This document shows positions 54,515-64,000 of a stretch of 64,000 nucleotides of DNA, piece by piece. Location: NCBI RefSeq assembly GCF_025962655.1, contig NZ_JAGFPE010000008.1, positions 205,192-269,191 of the forward strand, in the 5' to 3' direction. This DNA comes from Candidatus Symbiopectobacterium sp. NZEC151 (lineage in GTDB: Bacteria > Pseudomonadota > Gammaproteobacteria > Enterobacterales > Enterobacteriaceae). Made by a program: the position numbers and the translations under genes. Under the pieces are notes generated by a model that saw only the letters and a list, made by a program, of their open reading frames with translations, had not been told where the DNA came from and did not search any database. How positions within the stretch are numbered: position 1 is the first letter of the stretch; each line of letters begins with the position of its first letter.

Positions 54515-54906
54515 TCTTTCAGCAAATCGCGAATTTCAGTTAGCAACGTCGCCTCGGCGCTTGGTTTTGCCGGTGCTGGCGCTTTTTCTTCTTTACGGCG
54601 CAGGTTATTCATTAGCTTGATCGCCATAAAAATGGCGAATGCGACCAGGACAAAATCAAAAATATTTTGCAGAAAAAGGCCGTAGCGCAGCACCACGGCA
54701 GGGATATCCCCTTGTGGATCACGCAGCACCAGTTCGAAATGTTTGAAATCGATGCCGCCCAGCAGTAACCCCAGTGGCGGCATAATGATATCGGCCACGA
54801 GCGAGGAGACGATCTTGCCAAACGCTGCGCCGATAATGACACCCACTGCCAAATCCACCACGTTGCCGCGCATCGCGAATTCGCGAAACTCTTTTAGCAT
54901 ACTCAT
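54496..54906 (-). CDS. mscL: Large-conductance mechanosensitive channel MscL
   Basis: A 136-residue inner-membrane protein forming a pentameric emergency valve for hypo-osmotic shock. N-terminal amphipathic helix [15 protein letters not shown], pore helix [20 protein letters not shown] with the constriction Gly/Val, second helix at about 75-100, charged C-terminal helix. Convergent with arfA and downstream of trkA, as in E. coli. Confidence 0.96.
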   Translation of the reverse strand: MSMLKEFREFAMRGNVVDLAVGVIIGAAFGKIVSSLVADIIMPPLGLLLGGIDFKHFELVLRDPQGDIPAVVLRYGLFLQNIFDFVLVAFAIFMAIKLMNNLRRKEEKAPAPAKPSAEATLLTEIRDLLKDQQPKA

Positions 54907-55026
54907 GATCCAACTCCTTGATAAAATGAACCTCTAAATTTTAACAAAGCGTTACATAATTGCCAGCGGTGATAATCAGTGAGTAGGGAAAGAAAGTGCC
55001 GCTTGCAACGGCACCGATAGGCGTTA

Positions 55027-56403
55027 TTACAAGAAGAACGGGCTGGGTTGGAACAGTCGCTCCACTTCGGGCACAAATTTTTTGTCTGTCAGGAACATGA
55101 TGACATGATCCCCTTGCTCTATCTTTATATTGTCGTTGGCGATGATCACATCATCACCGCGCACAATCGCGCCAATCAAGGTGCCTGGCGGCAATTTGAT
55201 ATCTTCAATCATACGGCCAACCACTTTCGATGTGCCTTCATCGCCGTGAGCAATCGCCTCAATCGCTTCCGCTACGCCGCGTCGTAATGATGAAACGCTG
55301 ACAATATCCGCTTTACGCACATGACCCAGCAGTGCGGAAATCGTCGCTTGCTGTGGCGAAATGGCTACATCGATAACGCTGCCCTGAACCAAATCGACAT
55401 AGGCGCGCCGCTGGATCAATACCATGGCTTTTTTCGCTCCCATGCGTTTGGCCAGCATGGCGGACATGATGTTCGCTTCATCGTCGTTGGTAATGGCAAT
55501 AAACACATCGATTTGTTCGACATGCTCCTGGGCCAGCAACTCCTGATCGGAAGCATCGCCGTGGAATACTATGGTGTCTTGCAGCAGTTCAGCCAGAGCG
55601 ATCGCACGCTCTTCGTTCTTTTCGATCAGTTTGACGCTGTAGTCTTTTTCCAGCTTATGTGCCAACCCCGCGCCGACGTTACCGCCACCGACAATCATGA
55701 TGCGCTTGTAGGGTTTTTCCAAGCGCTGGAGTTCGCTCATTACTGCGCGAATATGTTGGGAAGCAGCAACAAAGAACACTTCATCGCCCGCTTCGATAAT
55801 CGTTGAACCTTGCGGACGGATCGGTCTGTCGTGGCGAAAGATAGCGGCTACGCGGGTTTCGATGTGCGGCATATGCTCACGCAACGCGGAGAGCGCATTG
55901 CCAATCAACGGGCCACCGTAGTAAGCGTTCACTGCGGCGATACTCACTTTCCCTTCAGCGAAGTTCACCACCTGTAGCGCGCCGGGATACTCGATTAACT
56001 TGTAGATATTGTCGATGACCAACTGTTCCGGCGAGATCAAATGATCAATTGGCACCGCTTCTGCCTGAAACAGTTGCTCACCGGCACGCACGTATTCTGC
56101 GGAACGAATGCGTGCAATGCGGTTTGGTGTATTAAACAGCGAGTAGGCGACCTGACAGGCCACCATATTGGTTTCATCCGAGTTGGTGACGGCAACCAGC
56201 ATGTCTGCATCTTCGGCCCCGGCTTCGCGCAGCACGCGCGGATGGGAGGCGTAGCCGGCAACCACGCGCAAATCGAATTTATCCTGCAACTGCCGCAGCC
56301 GCGCGGTGTCAGTATCAACGACAGTAATATCGTTGTTTTCCCCGGAGAGCGTTTCCGCCAGCGTACCGCCCACCTGACCTGCACCAAGAATAATGATTTT
56401 CAT
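55027..56403 (-). CDS. trkA: Trk system potassium transporter NAD-binding subunit TrkA
   Basis: A 458-residue cytoplasmic regulator of the TrkH/TrkG potassium channel. Two TrkA-N Rossmann domains ([13 protein letters not shown] at residue 7, [13 protein letters not shown] at about 239), each followed by a TrkA-C domain. Lies 24 bases after rsmB, completing def-fmt-rsmB-trkA. Confidence 0.96.
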   Translation of the reverse strand: MKIIILGAGQVGGTLAETLSGENNDITVVDTDTARLRQLQDKFDLRVVAGYASHPRVLREAGAEDADMLVAVTNSDETNMVACQVAYSLFNTPNRIARIRSAEYVRAGEQLFQAEAVPIDHLISPEQLVIDNIYKLIEYPGALQVVNFAEGKVSIAAVNAYYGGPLIGNALSALREHMPHIETRVAAIFRHDRPIRPQGSTIIEAGDEVFFVAASQHIRAVMSELQRLEKPYKRIMIVGGGNVGAGLAHKLEKDYSVKLIEKNEERAIALAELLQDTIVFHGDASDQELLAQEHVEQIDVFIAITNDDEANIMSAMLAKRMGAKKAMVLIQRRAYVDLVQGSVIDVAISPQQATISALLGHVRKADIVSVSSLRRGVAEAIEAIAHGDEGTSKVVGRMIEDIKLPPGTLIGAIVRGDDVIIANDNIKIEQGDHVIMFLTDKKFVPEVERLFQPSPFFL

Positions 56404-56427
56404 GATCTGTGCCCGTTGCCGTTGCTA

Positions 56428-57723
56428 TCAGCCAATGCTCTTAACCAACTTAGCATAAAAGAACCCATCGCCATCCTCTGCCGCAGGTAACTTTTGCAGA
56501 CCAGGGTGTTGCGCATCGCCCGTTTCCACCAGTGCGGCGTCCGCATGGCGTGTCAGGAACGCGCGCATTTGCTGCTGATTCTCTTCCGGCAGGATCGAGC
56601 AGGTGGCATAAACCAGGGTGCCGCCTGCTTTCAGCCGTGGCCAGATGGCCTCCAGAATCTCCTGCTGCAACAGTGCCAATTCGGCGATGTCACTGTCGCG
56701 CCGCAGCCATTTGATATCGGGATGACGGCGAATCACGCCAGTGGCAGAACAAGGAGCATCGAGCAGAATACGATCGAACTGCTGCTCACCGCACCAGGCC
56801 GCAGGCTCGCGCCCGTCGCCTTGTCTCACGTCGGCGTGAAGATTAAGGCGTTGCAGATTTTCTTTTACCCGAGCGAGGCGCTGTGGGTCCACATCCACCG
56901 CTAACACCTTGGCGTGAGGCGCTGCTTCCAGAATATGGGTGGTTTTCCCGCCCGGTGCAGCACACAGATCGAGAATATGTTCATTATCCTGCGGCGCTAA
57001 CCAGCGCACGCAACCTTGCGCAGAAACGTCCTGCACCGTAACCCAACCTTGCGCGAAGCCAGGCAGCAGGCCTACGGCACAAGGCTCGTTCAGCATGATG
57101 GCTTCGTGCTGTTCAGGATGCGGCTGAGCGGCGATACCGGCTTCAGTCAGCAGCGCTAAATAGTGTTCCCGCGTGTGGTGCAAGCGGTTGACGCGCAGCC
57201 ACATCGGGGGACGCTGATTATTGGCTTCAACAATCTGCTGCCACTGCTGCGGATAGGCTTTCTTGAGGCGCGCTAGCAGCCACTCGGGGTGAGCAAAGCG
57301 AGACACATGGTTAGCCGCGCGCTCATCCAACTCAACCTGCTGGCGTTGGAATTGGCGCAGTACGCCGTTGATCAACCCTTTAAGCTGCGGGCGTTTGAGT
57401 GCGATAGCACCGTTGACCGTTTCAGAGAGTGCGGCATGGGCCGGGATGCGTGTGTGAGCGAGTTGATAGATGCCCACCATGATCAGGTAGTGCAACGTGC
57501 GCTGCTTCCCGGTCAGCGTTTTTGCCATTAACTGCTGAATTATCCACTCTACCTGCGGCAGCACGCGCAATACGCCGAAGCACAGTTCTTGCAACAGGGC
57601 ACGATCTTTTTCCGAGATATCACGCTGATACTGTGGCAGTAGTGAACTTAGCGACTGGCCTTTATCAAGCACCTGTCCGATGACGTTCGCGGCGATGGCG
57701 CGCAGATTGTATGTAGTTTTCAT
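56428..57723 (-). CDS. rsmB: 16S rRNA (cytosine-967-C5) methyltransferase RsmB
   Basis: A 431-residue SAM-dependent enzyme: NusB-like RNA-binding domain (1-140), then the methyltransferase fold (about 150-431). SAM motif [14 protein letters not shown]; the two Cys of the m5C mechanism are in LDAPCSATG and [12 protein letters not shown]. Confidence 0.96.
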   Translation of the reverse strand: MKTTYNLRAIAANVIGQVLDKGQSLSSLLPQYQRDISEKDRALLQELCFGVLRVLPQVEWIIQQLMAKTLTGKQRTLHYLIMVGIYQLAHTRIPAHAALSETVNGAIALKRPQLKGLINGVLRQFQRQQVELDERAANHVSRFAHPEWLLARLKKAYPQQWQQIVEANNQRPPMWLRVNRLHHTREHYLALLTEAGIAAQPHPEQHEAIMLNEPCAVGLLPGFAQGWVTVQDVSAQGCVRWLAPQDNEHILDLCAAPGGKTTHILEAAPHAKVLAVDVDPQRLARVKENLQRLNLHADVRQGDGREPAAWCGEQQFDRILLDAPCSATGVIRRHPDIKWLRRDSDIAELALLQQEILEAIWPRLKAGGTLVYATCSILPEENQQQMRAFLTRHADAALVETGDAQHPGLQKLPAAEDGDGFFYAKLVKSIG

Positions 57724-57796
57724 GGATAGTGGTTTTCTGAAACGGTAACGCGCCTGCCATAACAGCAGACGCGTTGCCTTTTAATGGATGAGTGTA

Positions 57797-58747
57797 TTAT
57801 GCCAGTACGTTGCCTGGTGTGAACCATTCACGACGCGAATTGAGCAGATCCTGCACCGACATCGGTTTTTTGCCCGCAGGTTGCAGTTGCAGCAGGTTCA
57901 GTACGCCTTGAGCGGTGGCGACCTGTATACCCTGTTTATCTGCACTGACGATCGTGCCGGGCTGTGCGCTGTGGGTAACGTCCAAAACGCTGGCTTTCCA
58001 TACTTTCACAGGTTGATCGTCAATCGTGATATAGCTGACAGGCCAGGGGTTGAACGCACGAATGCAGCGTTCCAATTGCTCGGCACTGAGTGACCAGTCA
58101 AGCTTGGCCTCTTCTTTGCTCAACTTTTCGGCGTAAGTCGCCAGACTGTCATCTTGTTTTTCTGCGACAGCCGTTCCCTGCGCCAGTGATGCCAGCGTGG
58201 TCAGCAATCCTTGCGGGCCCAGTTCTGCCAGACGATCGTACAGCGAGGCGCTGGTGTCCTGCGGCGTTATCGGGCATGACAGCTTATGCAGCATGGCACC
58301 GGTATCCAACCCTGCATCCATTTGCATGATGGTAACACCGGTTTCGGTGTCTCCCGCCCACAGCGCGCGTTGTATCGGTGCCGCACCGCGCCAGCGCGGT
58401 AGCAGTGAGCCATGCACGTTGATACAGCCCAGGCGCGGCATATCTAACACCGCCTGCGGCAGGATCAAGCCGTAGGCCACGACCACCATGATATCCGCTT
58501 GTAAATCAGCGACCAGTTGCTGATTTTCTGCCGGGCGCAGCGATTTGGGCTGCAACACCGGGACGCCATGCTGTTCAGCCAACACTTTGACCGGGCTGGG
58601 CGTCAGTTTATTGCCTCGGCCTGCAGGACGATCGGGTTGGGTAAAAACACCCACCACCTGATGCGGCGAAGCCAGCAGCGCATCAAGGTGGCGCGCTGCA
58701 AAGTCAGGTGTACCCGCGAAAATAATGCGTAGGGAGCTTTCGGACAC
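57797..58747 (-). CDS. fmt: Methionyl-tRNA formyltransferase
   Basis: A 316-residue enzyme that formylates initiator Met-tRNA with 10-formyl-THF. Catalytic region [19 protein letters not shown] (Asn, His) and later Asp in LDTGAML; a C-terminal OB-like tRNA-binding domain from about 208. In the def-fmt operon. Confidence 0.97.
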   Translation of the reverse strand: MSESSLRIIFAGTPDFAARHLDALLASPHQVVGVFTQPDRPAGRGNKLTPSPVKVLAEQHGVPVLQPKSLRPAENQQLVADLQADIMVVVAYGLILPQAVLDMPRLGCINVHGSLLPRWRGAAPIQRALWAGDTETGVTIMQMDAGLDTGAMLHKLSCPITPQDTSASLYDRLAELGPQGLLTTLASLAQGTAVAEKQDDSLATYAEKLSKEEAKLDWSLSAEQLERCIRAFNPWPVSYITIDDQPVKVWKASVLDVTHSAQPGTIVSADKQGIQVATAQGVLNLLQLQPAGKKPMSVQDLLNSRREWFTPGNVLA

Positions 58748-58772
58748 GGCGTTTCCTGCGGTAGTGATAAGA

Positions 58773-59282
58773 TTATGGACGACCGTTCAGTCGGGCCATT
58801 TTTTCCAGTTTCTGACGGATTCTCTGGCGTTTTAACGGCGAGAGATAATCAATAAACAGCTTGCCAACCAGATGGTCCATTTCGTGTTGGATACAGATAG
58901 CCAACAGGCCATCGGCTTCCAGCTCGAAGGGGTTACCTTCCCGGTCCAGCGCTTTGACCTTCACACGCTCAGCGCGCGGCACCAGTGCGCGGGTTTCAGG
59001 AATGGACAGACAACCCTCTTCAATACCGGTATCGCCGTCTTTTTCCAGCAGTTCTGGGTTGATCAACACCAAACGCTGATCGCGTTCTTCGGATACGTCA
59101 ATCACGATAATGCGCTGATGCACGTCCACCTGACTCGCAGCAAGGCCGATGCCTTCTTCCTCGTACATGGTGTCGAACATATCATCGACGATGCGCTGAA
59201 TTTCTGCATTAACCTCTGCGACAGGTTTCGCGATAGTGCGAAGCCGCTCGTCTGGAAAATGTAATACCTGCAAAACTGACAT
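58773..59282 (-). CDS. def: Peptide deformylase
   Basis: A 169-residue metalloenzyme that removes the N-formyl group from nascent proteins. All three motifs are present: [17 protein letters not shown] and [12 protein letters not shown] (metal ligands Cys and two His). First gene of the operon, divergent from dprA. Confidence 0.98.
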   Translation of the reverse strand: MSVLQVLHFPDERLRTIAKPVAEVNAEIQRIVDDMFDTMYEEEGIGLAASQVDVHQRIIVIDVSEERDQRLVLINPELLEKDGDTGIEEGCLSIPETRALVPRAERVKVKALDREGNPFELEADGLLAICIQHEMDHLVGKLFIDYLSPLKRQRIRQKLEKMARLNGRP

Positions 59283-59397
59283 AGTTGATTTCGATCTTTA
59301 TCCGGTTGATGAAGGAGTATCCGGATCTATTCTAGACATTTCCGGTTCTGATTGACAGCATTTGCCCTGTAAAGCGCAATGGGACAAGGATGAACGC

Positions 59398-60519
59398 ATG
59401 CAGGACGTGGAGCTGTGGCTACGGTTAATGAACGTGCGACGCCTCAACGCGGTGAAAACGGTGCAATTGGTGGAACAATTGCGTCCGCTGGCAGAGGTAA
59501 CTGCCGAGGTACTCTCTGCGCTGGCCTTGTCGGAAGAGCAGGTCGCGCAATTTCTCACCCAGGATGAGAGAGTATGTGAAACGGCGTTACGCTGGCTGGA
59601 GGAACCGACTCACCATCTACTCACCTATGCAGACTCGCGTTACCCCCCATTATTGCGGCAGATCCCCGCTTCGCCTCGAGTACTGTTTGTGCGCGGTAAC
59701 TCTCAGCTCCTCGCCGCCCCGCAGCTTGCTATGGTCGGCAGCCGTCACCCTTCTGCGTATGGCGCGCAGTGGGGACACTATTTTGCGCAGGAGTTGGCGC
59801 TGAACGGTTTTACCATCACCAGTGGGTTAGCGTTGGGCGTCGATGGCGTAGCGCATCAGGCGGCGCTGGATGCAGGAGGGAAAAGCGTGGCGGTGCTGGG
59901 CAATGGATTACAGCAGATGTATCCCCGTCGTCATCGTGCGCTTGCTGATCGGCTGGTGGAACAAGGCGGGGCGCTGGTCTCCGAATTTCCCCTCAATGAG
60001 CCCCCGAGGGCAATCAACTTTCCCCGGCGTAATCGCATTATCAGTGGGATGAGCCTCGGCGTGCTGATTGTCGAGGCTTCCCTGCGTAGCGGTTCTTTGG
60101 TCACGGCGCGCTATGCATTGGAGCAGAACCGCGATCTGTTCGCGTTACCGGGTGCCCTGGACAACCCCATGACACAAGGCACGCATTGGCTTATCCAGCA
60201 GGGGGCTTATCTGGTTACCTGTCCCAAAGACATCATTGAACAACTGGGCAGTGGGTTATCGTGGCTGCCCCTTGGCGAAAATGAAACTATTTCTGCTCAG
60301 GACGCCGATGTGGAATTGCCATTTGCCGACGTGTTGGCTAACGTAGGAGATGAGGTTACACCTGTTGATGTTGTCGCTGAACGTGCGGGCCAACCTGTGC
60401 CAGAGGTAGTAGGTAAGTTGCTGGATCTGGAGTTAGCAGGATGGATAGAAGCAGTACCCGGCGGCTATGTCCGATTGAGGAGGGCTGGCCATGTTCGACG
60501 TACTCATGTACTTGTTTGA
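59398..60519 (+). CDS. dprA: DNA-processing protein DprA (Smf)
   Basis: A 373-residue protein that loads RecA on incoming single-stranded DNA in transformable bacteria; role in enterobacteria unclear. N-terminal SAM-like helices, Rossmann-like DprA core ([40 protein letters not shown]), C-terminal winged helix from about 300. The ATG at 59398 has AAGGA upstream. The stop lies 29 bases inside smg. Confidence 0.94.
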   Translation: MQDVELWLRLMNVRRLNAVKTVQLVEQLRPLAEVTAEVLSALALSEEQVAQFLTQDERVCETALRWLEEPTHHLLTYADSRYPPLLRQIPASPRVLFVRGNSQLLAAPQLAMVGSRHPSAYGAQWGHYFAQELALNGFTITSGLALGVDGVAHQAALDAGGKSVAVLGNGLQQMYPRRHRALADRLVEQGGALVSEFPLNEPPRAINFPRRNRIISGMSLGVLIVEASLRSGSLVTARYALEQNRDLFALPGALDNPMTQGTHWLIQQGAYLVTCPKDIIEQLGSGLSWLPLGENETISAQDADVELPFADVLANVGDEVTPVDVVAERAGQPVPEVVGKLLDLELAGWIEAVPGGYVRLRRAGHVRRTHVLV

Positions 60520-60964
60520 AACTTACATCCACAACGAAACGGAACTACGCGTTGATCAGGATGCGTTAACTGATGACCTCACGCGGGCGGGGTTCGATCG
60601 TGCTGATATCTATAGCGCCTTGAACTGGCTGGAGCGCCTGGCGGATTTGCAGGAAGGCAAAGAAGTGCCTTTTGCCTTGGCAAGCGATCCCCATGCACTG
60701 CGCATTTATACGCAGGAAGAGGAACAGCGCTTCGACACCGAGTGCCGGGGCTTTTTGTTGTTCCTTGAGCAAATCAACGTGTTGAATCTTGAAACGCGTG
60801 AGATGGTGATCGATCGCGTGATGGCGTTGGATACGTTATCGTTCGATCTGGACGATCTTAAATGGGTGATCCTCATGGTGTTGTTCAATCTACCTGGATG
60901 TGAAAACGCCTACCAGCAAATGGAAGATCTGCTGTTTGAAGCGGATGAGGAGTATTTGCATTAA
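60491..60964 (+). CDS. smg: Smg family protein (DUF494)
   Basis: A 157-residue protein of unknown function, conserved beside dprA ([37 protein letters not shown]). It overlaps dprA by 29 bases with GAGGAGG as ribosome binding site inside dprA. Confidence 0.94.
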   Translation: MFDVLMYLFETYIHNETELRVDQDALTDDLTRAGFDRADIYSALNWLERLADLQEGKEVPFALASDPHALRIYTQEEEQRFDTECRGFLLFLEQINVLNLETREMVIDRVMALDTLSFDLDDLKWVILMVLFNLPGCENAYQQMEDLLFEADEEYLH

Positions 60965-60985
60965 ACCGACGAGTCAGAATAAACC

Positions 60986-61543
60986 ATGGTAACGCCTGCG
61001 CTAATGGCGGATAAAAAGGCGGAGTGCTGCCCTGAGTGCGGCGCGCCGCTGGTGATACGCTCCAGCCGTCGCGGCCCTTTTTTGGGCTGCTCACGTTACC
61101 CGGAGTGCGAATTTGTGCGTCCGCTGAAAGCCAATGCGGATGGTCATATTGTGAAGGAACTGTCTGGGCAACTCTGCCCGCACTGTCAGGGGACGCTGGT
61201 GTTGCGACAGGGGCGTTATGGCATGTTTATTGGCTGTAGCAACTACCCGGCGTGTGACCATACCGAGGTCATCGACCGCCCGGATGAAACCGCACTAACC
61301 TGTCCACAATGCGGTAAAGGCAAACTGCTGCAACGTAAATCGCGCTTTGGCAAAGTGTTCCACGCCTGTGAGCGTTACCCTGAGTGTCAATTTGCGCTCA
61401 ACCATAAACCGGTGGCGGGGACGTGCCCAACCTGTCACTATCCGCTATTGTTTGAAAAGAAAACGGCGCAGGGCGTCAAACGTTTTTGCGCCAGTAAAGC
61501 CTGTGGAAAGCCGGTAACGGCAGAAGTTGATACCAATGAGTAA
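60986..61543 (+). CDS. yrdD: Topoisomerase I C-terminal-like zinc-finger protein YrdD
   Basis: A 185-residue protein made of topoisomerase-type zinc fingers: [27 protein letters not shown] and CPTCHYPLL, each paired with a second Cys pair. No catalytic domain. The ribosome binding site is weak; an ATG at 61004 is another possible start. Overlaps tsaC by eight bases. Confidence 0.9.
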   Translation: MVTPALMADKKAECCPECGAPLVIRSSRRGPFLGCSRYPECEFVRPLKANADGHIVKELSGQLCPHCQGTLVLRQGRYGMFIGCSNYPACDHTEVIDRPDETALTCPQCGKGKLLQRKSRFGKVFHACERYPECQFALNHKPVAGTCPTCHYPLLFEKKTAQGVKRFCASKACGKPVTAEVDTNE

Positions 61544-62105
61544 TGTAGTGAATGAACAACCGGTTTCTGTCCTTCAGGAACTGATAAAGCAGAACGTCAT
61601 CGCCTATCCCACCGAAGCGGTTTTTGGCTTGGGGTGCGATCCTGACAGTGAAGCCGCCGTGATGCAACTGCTGGCCTTGAAACAACGGCCCGTGGAAAAG
61701 GGGCTGATTCTGATCGCCGCAGATTATCAACAGCTCACTCCCTATATTGATGACAGCCAGCTCAGCGCTGAGCAAAAATCGGCGATGTTTGCCTCCTGGC
61801 CGGGGCCAGTGACGTGGGTCATGCCTGCGAAGCCAGGCACGCCGCGTTGGTTGACCGGGCAGTTTTCGTCGTTGGCGGTGCGCGTCAGCGCGCATCCTCT
61901 CGTGCGTGAACTCTGTCTGGCGTTTGGTAAGCCCATCGTTTCAACCAGCGCTAATCTGACCGGGTTGCCGCCGTGCCGCACCGTGCAAGAGGTTCTGGCC
62001 CAGTTTGGTGAGGCTTTTCCTGTTCTGCTCGGGGAAACCTCTGGGCGGCAGAATCCGTCTGAAATTCGGGATGTCTTGACGGGCAACCTGATACGACAAG
62101 GTTAA
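61536..62105 (+). CDS. tsaC: Threonylcarbamoyl-AMP synthase TsaC
   Basis: A 189-residue YrdC-fold enzyme that makes threonylcarbamoyl-AMP for t6A37 in t[28 protein letters not shown] and STSANLTG are the family motifs. The ATG at 61536 (MSNVVNEQ) is chosen; the stop of yrdD falls just inside. Confidence 0.95.
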   Translation: MSNVVNEQPVSVLQELIKQNVIAYPTEAVFGLGCDPDSEAAVMQLLALKQRPVEKGLILIAADYQQLTPYIDDSQLSAEQKSAMFASWPGPVTWVMPAKPGTPRWLTGQFSSLAVRVSAHPLVRELCLAFGKPIVSTSANLTGLPPCRTVQEVLAQFGEAFPVLLGETSGRQNPSEIRDVLTGNLIRQG

Positions 62106-62120
62106 CAAGTGGAGATAACG

Positions 62121-62948
62121 GTGTCTGAAGTAACGTCCTTCGCGGTTTTTGGTCATCCTATTGCGCACAGCAAATCGCCGCAGATCCATGCGCTGTTTTC
62201 CGAACAAACTGGGATCCCCTTGACGTATGAACGCCTGTTGGCACCGTTAGATACCTTTGAACAAACGCTGCGCGATTTTTTTCAGGCTGGGGCGTTGGGG
62301 GCAAATATCACCATGCCTTTCAAGGAGCGCGCCTATCAGGAAGTCGATGAGCTAAGCCAGCGCGCCTCGTTAGCCGGCGCGGTCAATACCGTGAAGCGGC
62401 TCGAAGACGGCCGACTGTTGGGGGATAATACCGACGGTATTGGGCTGCTGAGTGATTTGCAGCGTCTTGCGCTGGTGACACCGCAGGATCGGGTGCTGTT
62501 GATCGGTGCGGGCGGCGCCAGCCGTGGCGTTATTCAGCCGCTATTGAGCTATGGGTGTTCGCTGGTGGTCACCAATCGCACGTTTGCCAAGGCAGAAGCG
62601 CTCGCCACGCTGTTTCAGCCGGTGGGGCCGATTGACGCGTTGCCATTAGATGAACTGGAAGGCGAAAACTTCGATCTGATCATCAACGCCACCTCGTCAG
62701 GGATCGCTGGCGATATTCCTGAGCTGCCCGCCTCGTTGATTACTGCTGCTACGCGCTGTTATGACATGTTCTATCAGGCCAGCCTGACGCCGTTTTTGCT
62801 GTGGTGCCAGCAGCAGGGGGCATCACAGTTGGCGGATGGTTTTGGTATGTTGATCAACCAGGCGGCACACGCGTTTTTCCTCTGGCACGGGGTGATGCCG
62901 GATACCACGCCGGTGATCGAACAGATGAAGAAAGCGTTAAACTCATGA
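62121..62948 (+). CDS. aroE: Shikimate dehydrogenase (NADP+)
   Basis: A 275-residue enzyme of aromatic amino-acid synthesis. SKSPQIH binds shikimate, catalytic Lys in MPFKERA and Asp in DNTDGIG; NADP site GAGGASRGV and NRT. The GTG at 62121 is preferred because GGAG lies seven bases upstream; a GTG at 62109 would cover that ribosome binding site. The stop overlaps the yrdB start. Confidence 0.95.
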   Translation: MSEVTSFAVFGHPIAHSKSPQIHALFSEQTGIPLTYERLLAPLDTFEQTLRDFFQAGALGANITMPFKERAYQEVDELSQRASLAGAVNTVKRLEDGRLLGDNTDGIGLLSDLQRLALVTPQDRVLLIGAGGASRGVIQPLLSYGCSLVVTNRTFAKAEALATLFQPVGPIDALPLDELEGENFDLIINATSSGIAGDIPELPASLITAATRCYDMFYQASLTPFLLWCQQQGASQLADGFGMLINQAAHAFFLWHGVMPDTTPVIEQMKKALNS

Positions 62949-63202
62949 ACCAGGCGATTCAGTTTCCCGATCGCGAAGCCTGGAACGAAGAAGATCGTAT
63001 GATCTCCTTCCCGGTGCTGATCGGCGGCTTTCAGCGTGAATGCCGTATCAGTGCAGCACAGCTCCAGACGCGTTTTGGCGGAACCGATGCGGATAGCTGG
63101 CTGGCGCTGTTCAGAGAGCACCGCTGGGATATCGAAGATCTTTTCGAAGCGCGGGTGCTGAATGAACAGGATGACAGTGAGGGCTATTACTCGCTGTCCT
63201 GA
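62945..63202 (+). CDS. yrdB: DUF1488 family protein YrdB
   Basis: An 85-residue protein ([20 protein letters not shown]) matching E. coli YrdB in length. Function unknown. ATGA overlap with aroE; its end overlaps yrdA on the other strand by 16 bases. Confidence 0.93.
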   Translation: MNQAIQFPDREAWNEEDRMISFPVLIGGFQRECRISAAQLQTRFGGTDADSWLALFREHRWDIEDLFEARVLNEQDDSEGYYSLS

Positions 63203-63735
63203 GCCAGGTAGTCGTTTTTCCAGGTGGCGTAGTTATTGGCAGAGTAGCGTAACCCCTCGATCTCTTCTGCTGTCAGTGGGCGGATTTGTTTCACTGGGCT
63301 GCCAAGATAGAGATAACCACTCTGCAAGCGCTTGCCGGGTGGTACCAGACTGCCCGCCCCAATCATCACGTCATCTTCTACCATCACCCCGTCAAGCAAG
63401 ATTGAGCCCATACCGACCAAGACGCGGTTGCCGATGGTGCAGCCGTGTAACATGGCTTTGTGGCCTACGGTGACCTCTTCACCAATGATCAACGGATTAC
63501 CCTGCGGGTTGCTCGCTGAGCGGTGAGTAACGTGCAACACGCTGCCATCCTGAATATTGGTGCGTGCGCCAATATGGATCTCATGCACGTCGCCACGGAT
63601 CGTGACTAATGGCCAGATGCTGACATCATCGCCAAGCGTCGTGTTGCCGATCACGACGCTGGAAGGATCGATCATCACGTTTTTCCCGACAGTGGGGAAC
63701 GCATCCTTATAGGAACGCAATGCGTGGGAGCCCAT
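63187..63735 (-). CDS. yrdA: Gamma-class carbonic anhydrase-like protein YrdA
   Basis: A 182-residue left-handed beta-helix protein with hexapeptide repeats (VVIGNTTLGDDVSIWPLVTI type) and the three metal-binding His in VLHVTHR and VGHKAMLHG. Probably binds zinc or iron as a trimer; carbonic anhydrase activity is not shown for the E. coli protein. Lies before the rRNA operon as in E. coli rrnD. Confidence 0.94.
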   Translation of the reverse strand: MGSHALRSYKDAFPTVGKNVMIDPSSVVIGNTTLGDDVSIWPLVTIRGDVHEIHIGARTNIQDGSVLHVTHRSASNPQGNPLIIGEEVTVGHKAMLHGCTIGNRVLVGMGSILLDGVMVEDDVMIGAGSLVPPGKRLQSGYLYLGSPVKQIRPLTAEEIEGLRYSANNYATWKNDYLAQDSE

Positions 63736-63894
63736 GTTTACCTCTCAATACATTCGAAAAGAGTAACTTACCCTAATTATGGCCTTGCTGCTGCCAGAAG
63801 CAGCAAAGGTTGGTTGAAAATAGCTCGGGTTGCGCAGGATCTCAACGAAGGGGGTAAAAAACGCGCGAACGGAAAAAAAGATCCAAAAAAGGGG

Positions 63895-63922
63895 TTGTGT
63901 AAATTACCGGGATCCCTATAAT
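63895..63922 (+). promoter_or_regulatory. rRNA operon P1 promoter
   Basis: TTGTGT (63895-63900), 16-base spacer, TATAAT (63917-63922), then TCGCCTCC discriminator, the classic rrn P1 layout. The A-rich stretch 63871-63890 fits an UP element. Confidence 0.8.
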
Positions 63923-64000
63923 TCGCCTCCGTTGACACGACACGAAGCGATTCAAGTCGAGGTTAGCAAGAGAAAAACGATTCACTTTCAAATGAAAATA
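63923..64000 (+). other. Start of rRNA operon leader; 16S gene off the window
   Basis: GTTGACACGACACG resembles the leader just after rrn P1 in enterobacteria. No mature 16S sequence is reached. Confidence 0.65.

Noticed and set aside
63932..63937. TTGACA as a second rrn promoter
   Set aside because: No -10 element lies at 16-18 bases; the sequence fits the transcribed leader after P1.

Overview
The window is chromosome from an enterobacterium. Gene order from pabA to the rrn leader follows the Escherichia coli ppiA-to-rrnD region closely (argD, crp, prkB, yheS, kefGB, slyD, slyX, fkpA, tusDCB, the str, S10, spc and alpha operons, arfA, mscL, trkA, rsmB, fmt, def, dprA, tsaC, aroE, yrdA). 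A PelB/PelC-type secreted pectate lyase with an upstream KdgR-like box points to a soft-rot plant pathogen of the Pectobacteriaceae (Dickeya, Pectobacterium, Brenneria or relatives). Genus is an inference and is not resolved here.

Positions 1-8530 are an accessory block lying between ppiA and pabA. It has long AT-rich gaps, four AA10 (LPMO/CBP21-like) proteins, the pectate lyase, and debris of a tandem duplication whose junction joins the pectate lyase 3' end to an internal ppiA position. None of the four AA10 proteins would expose the catalytic histidine at the mature N-terminus. Two have a secretion signal followed by a spacer. Two have no signal peptide and instead start with Pro/Cys/His-rich extensions. 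One has lost both copper-binding histidines.

Positions 8658-20710 are conserved core: pabA, argD (with a canonical pair of ARG boxes), crp, yhfA, prkB, yheU-yheT, a LysE/RhtB-type exporter, a 240-bp GC-rich element full of nested perfect inverted repeats, yheS, the kefG-kefB-yheV string and slyD.

Positions 20880-27650 are a catabolic island inserted between slyD and slyX: an MFS transporter, an FAH-family hydrolase, a chemoreceptor, a LacI-family repressor and a DHDPS/NAL-family aldolase or dehydratase. The same operator stands before the transporter and before the aldolase. A 30-codon scar of a second, internally deleted aldolase gene follows the first operator. The group looks like a sense-import-degrade module for an organic or sugar acid.

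Positions 27860-34600 hold slyX, fkpA, the lipid A modification operon eptA-pmrA-pmrB with a perfect PmrA box, and yheO-tusDCB.

Positions 34600-54100 are translation operons in the usual order: str (rpsL, rpsG, fusA, tufA), bfd-bfr, S10, spc and alpha, with recognisable promoters, leaders and terminators. Positions 54263-63735 hold arfA (with its internal hairpin), mscL, the def-fmt-rsmB-trkA string and dprA-smg-yrdD-tsaC-aroE-yrdB, then yrdA. The window ends in the promoter and leader of an rRNA operon; the 16S gene lies beyond the edge.
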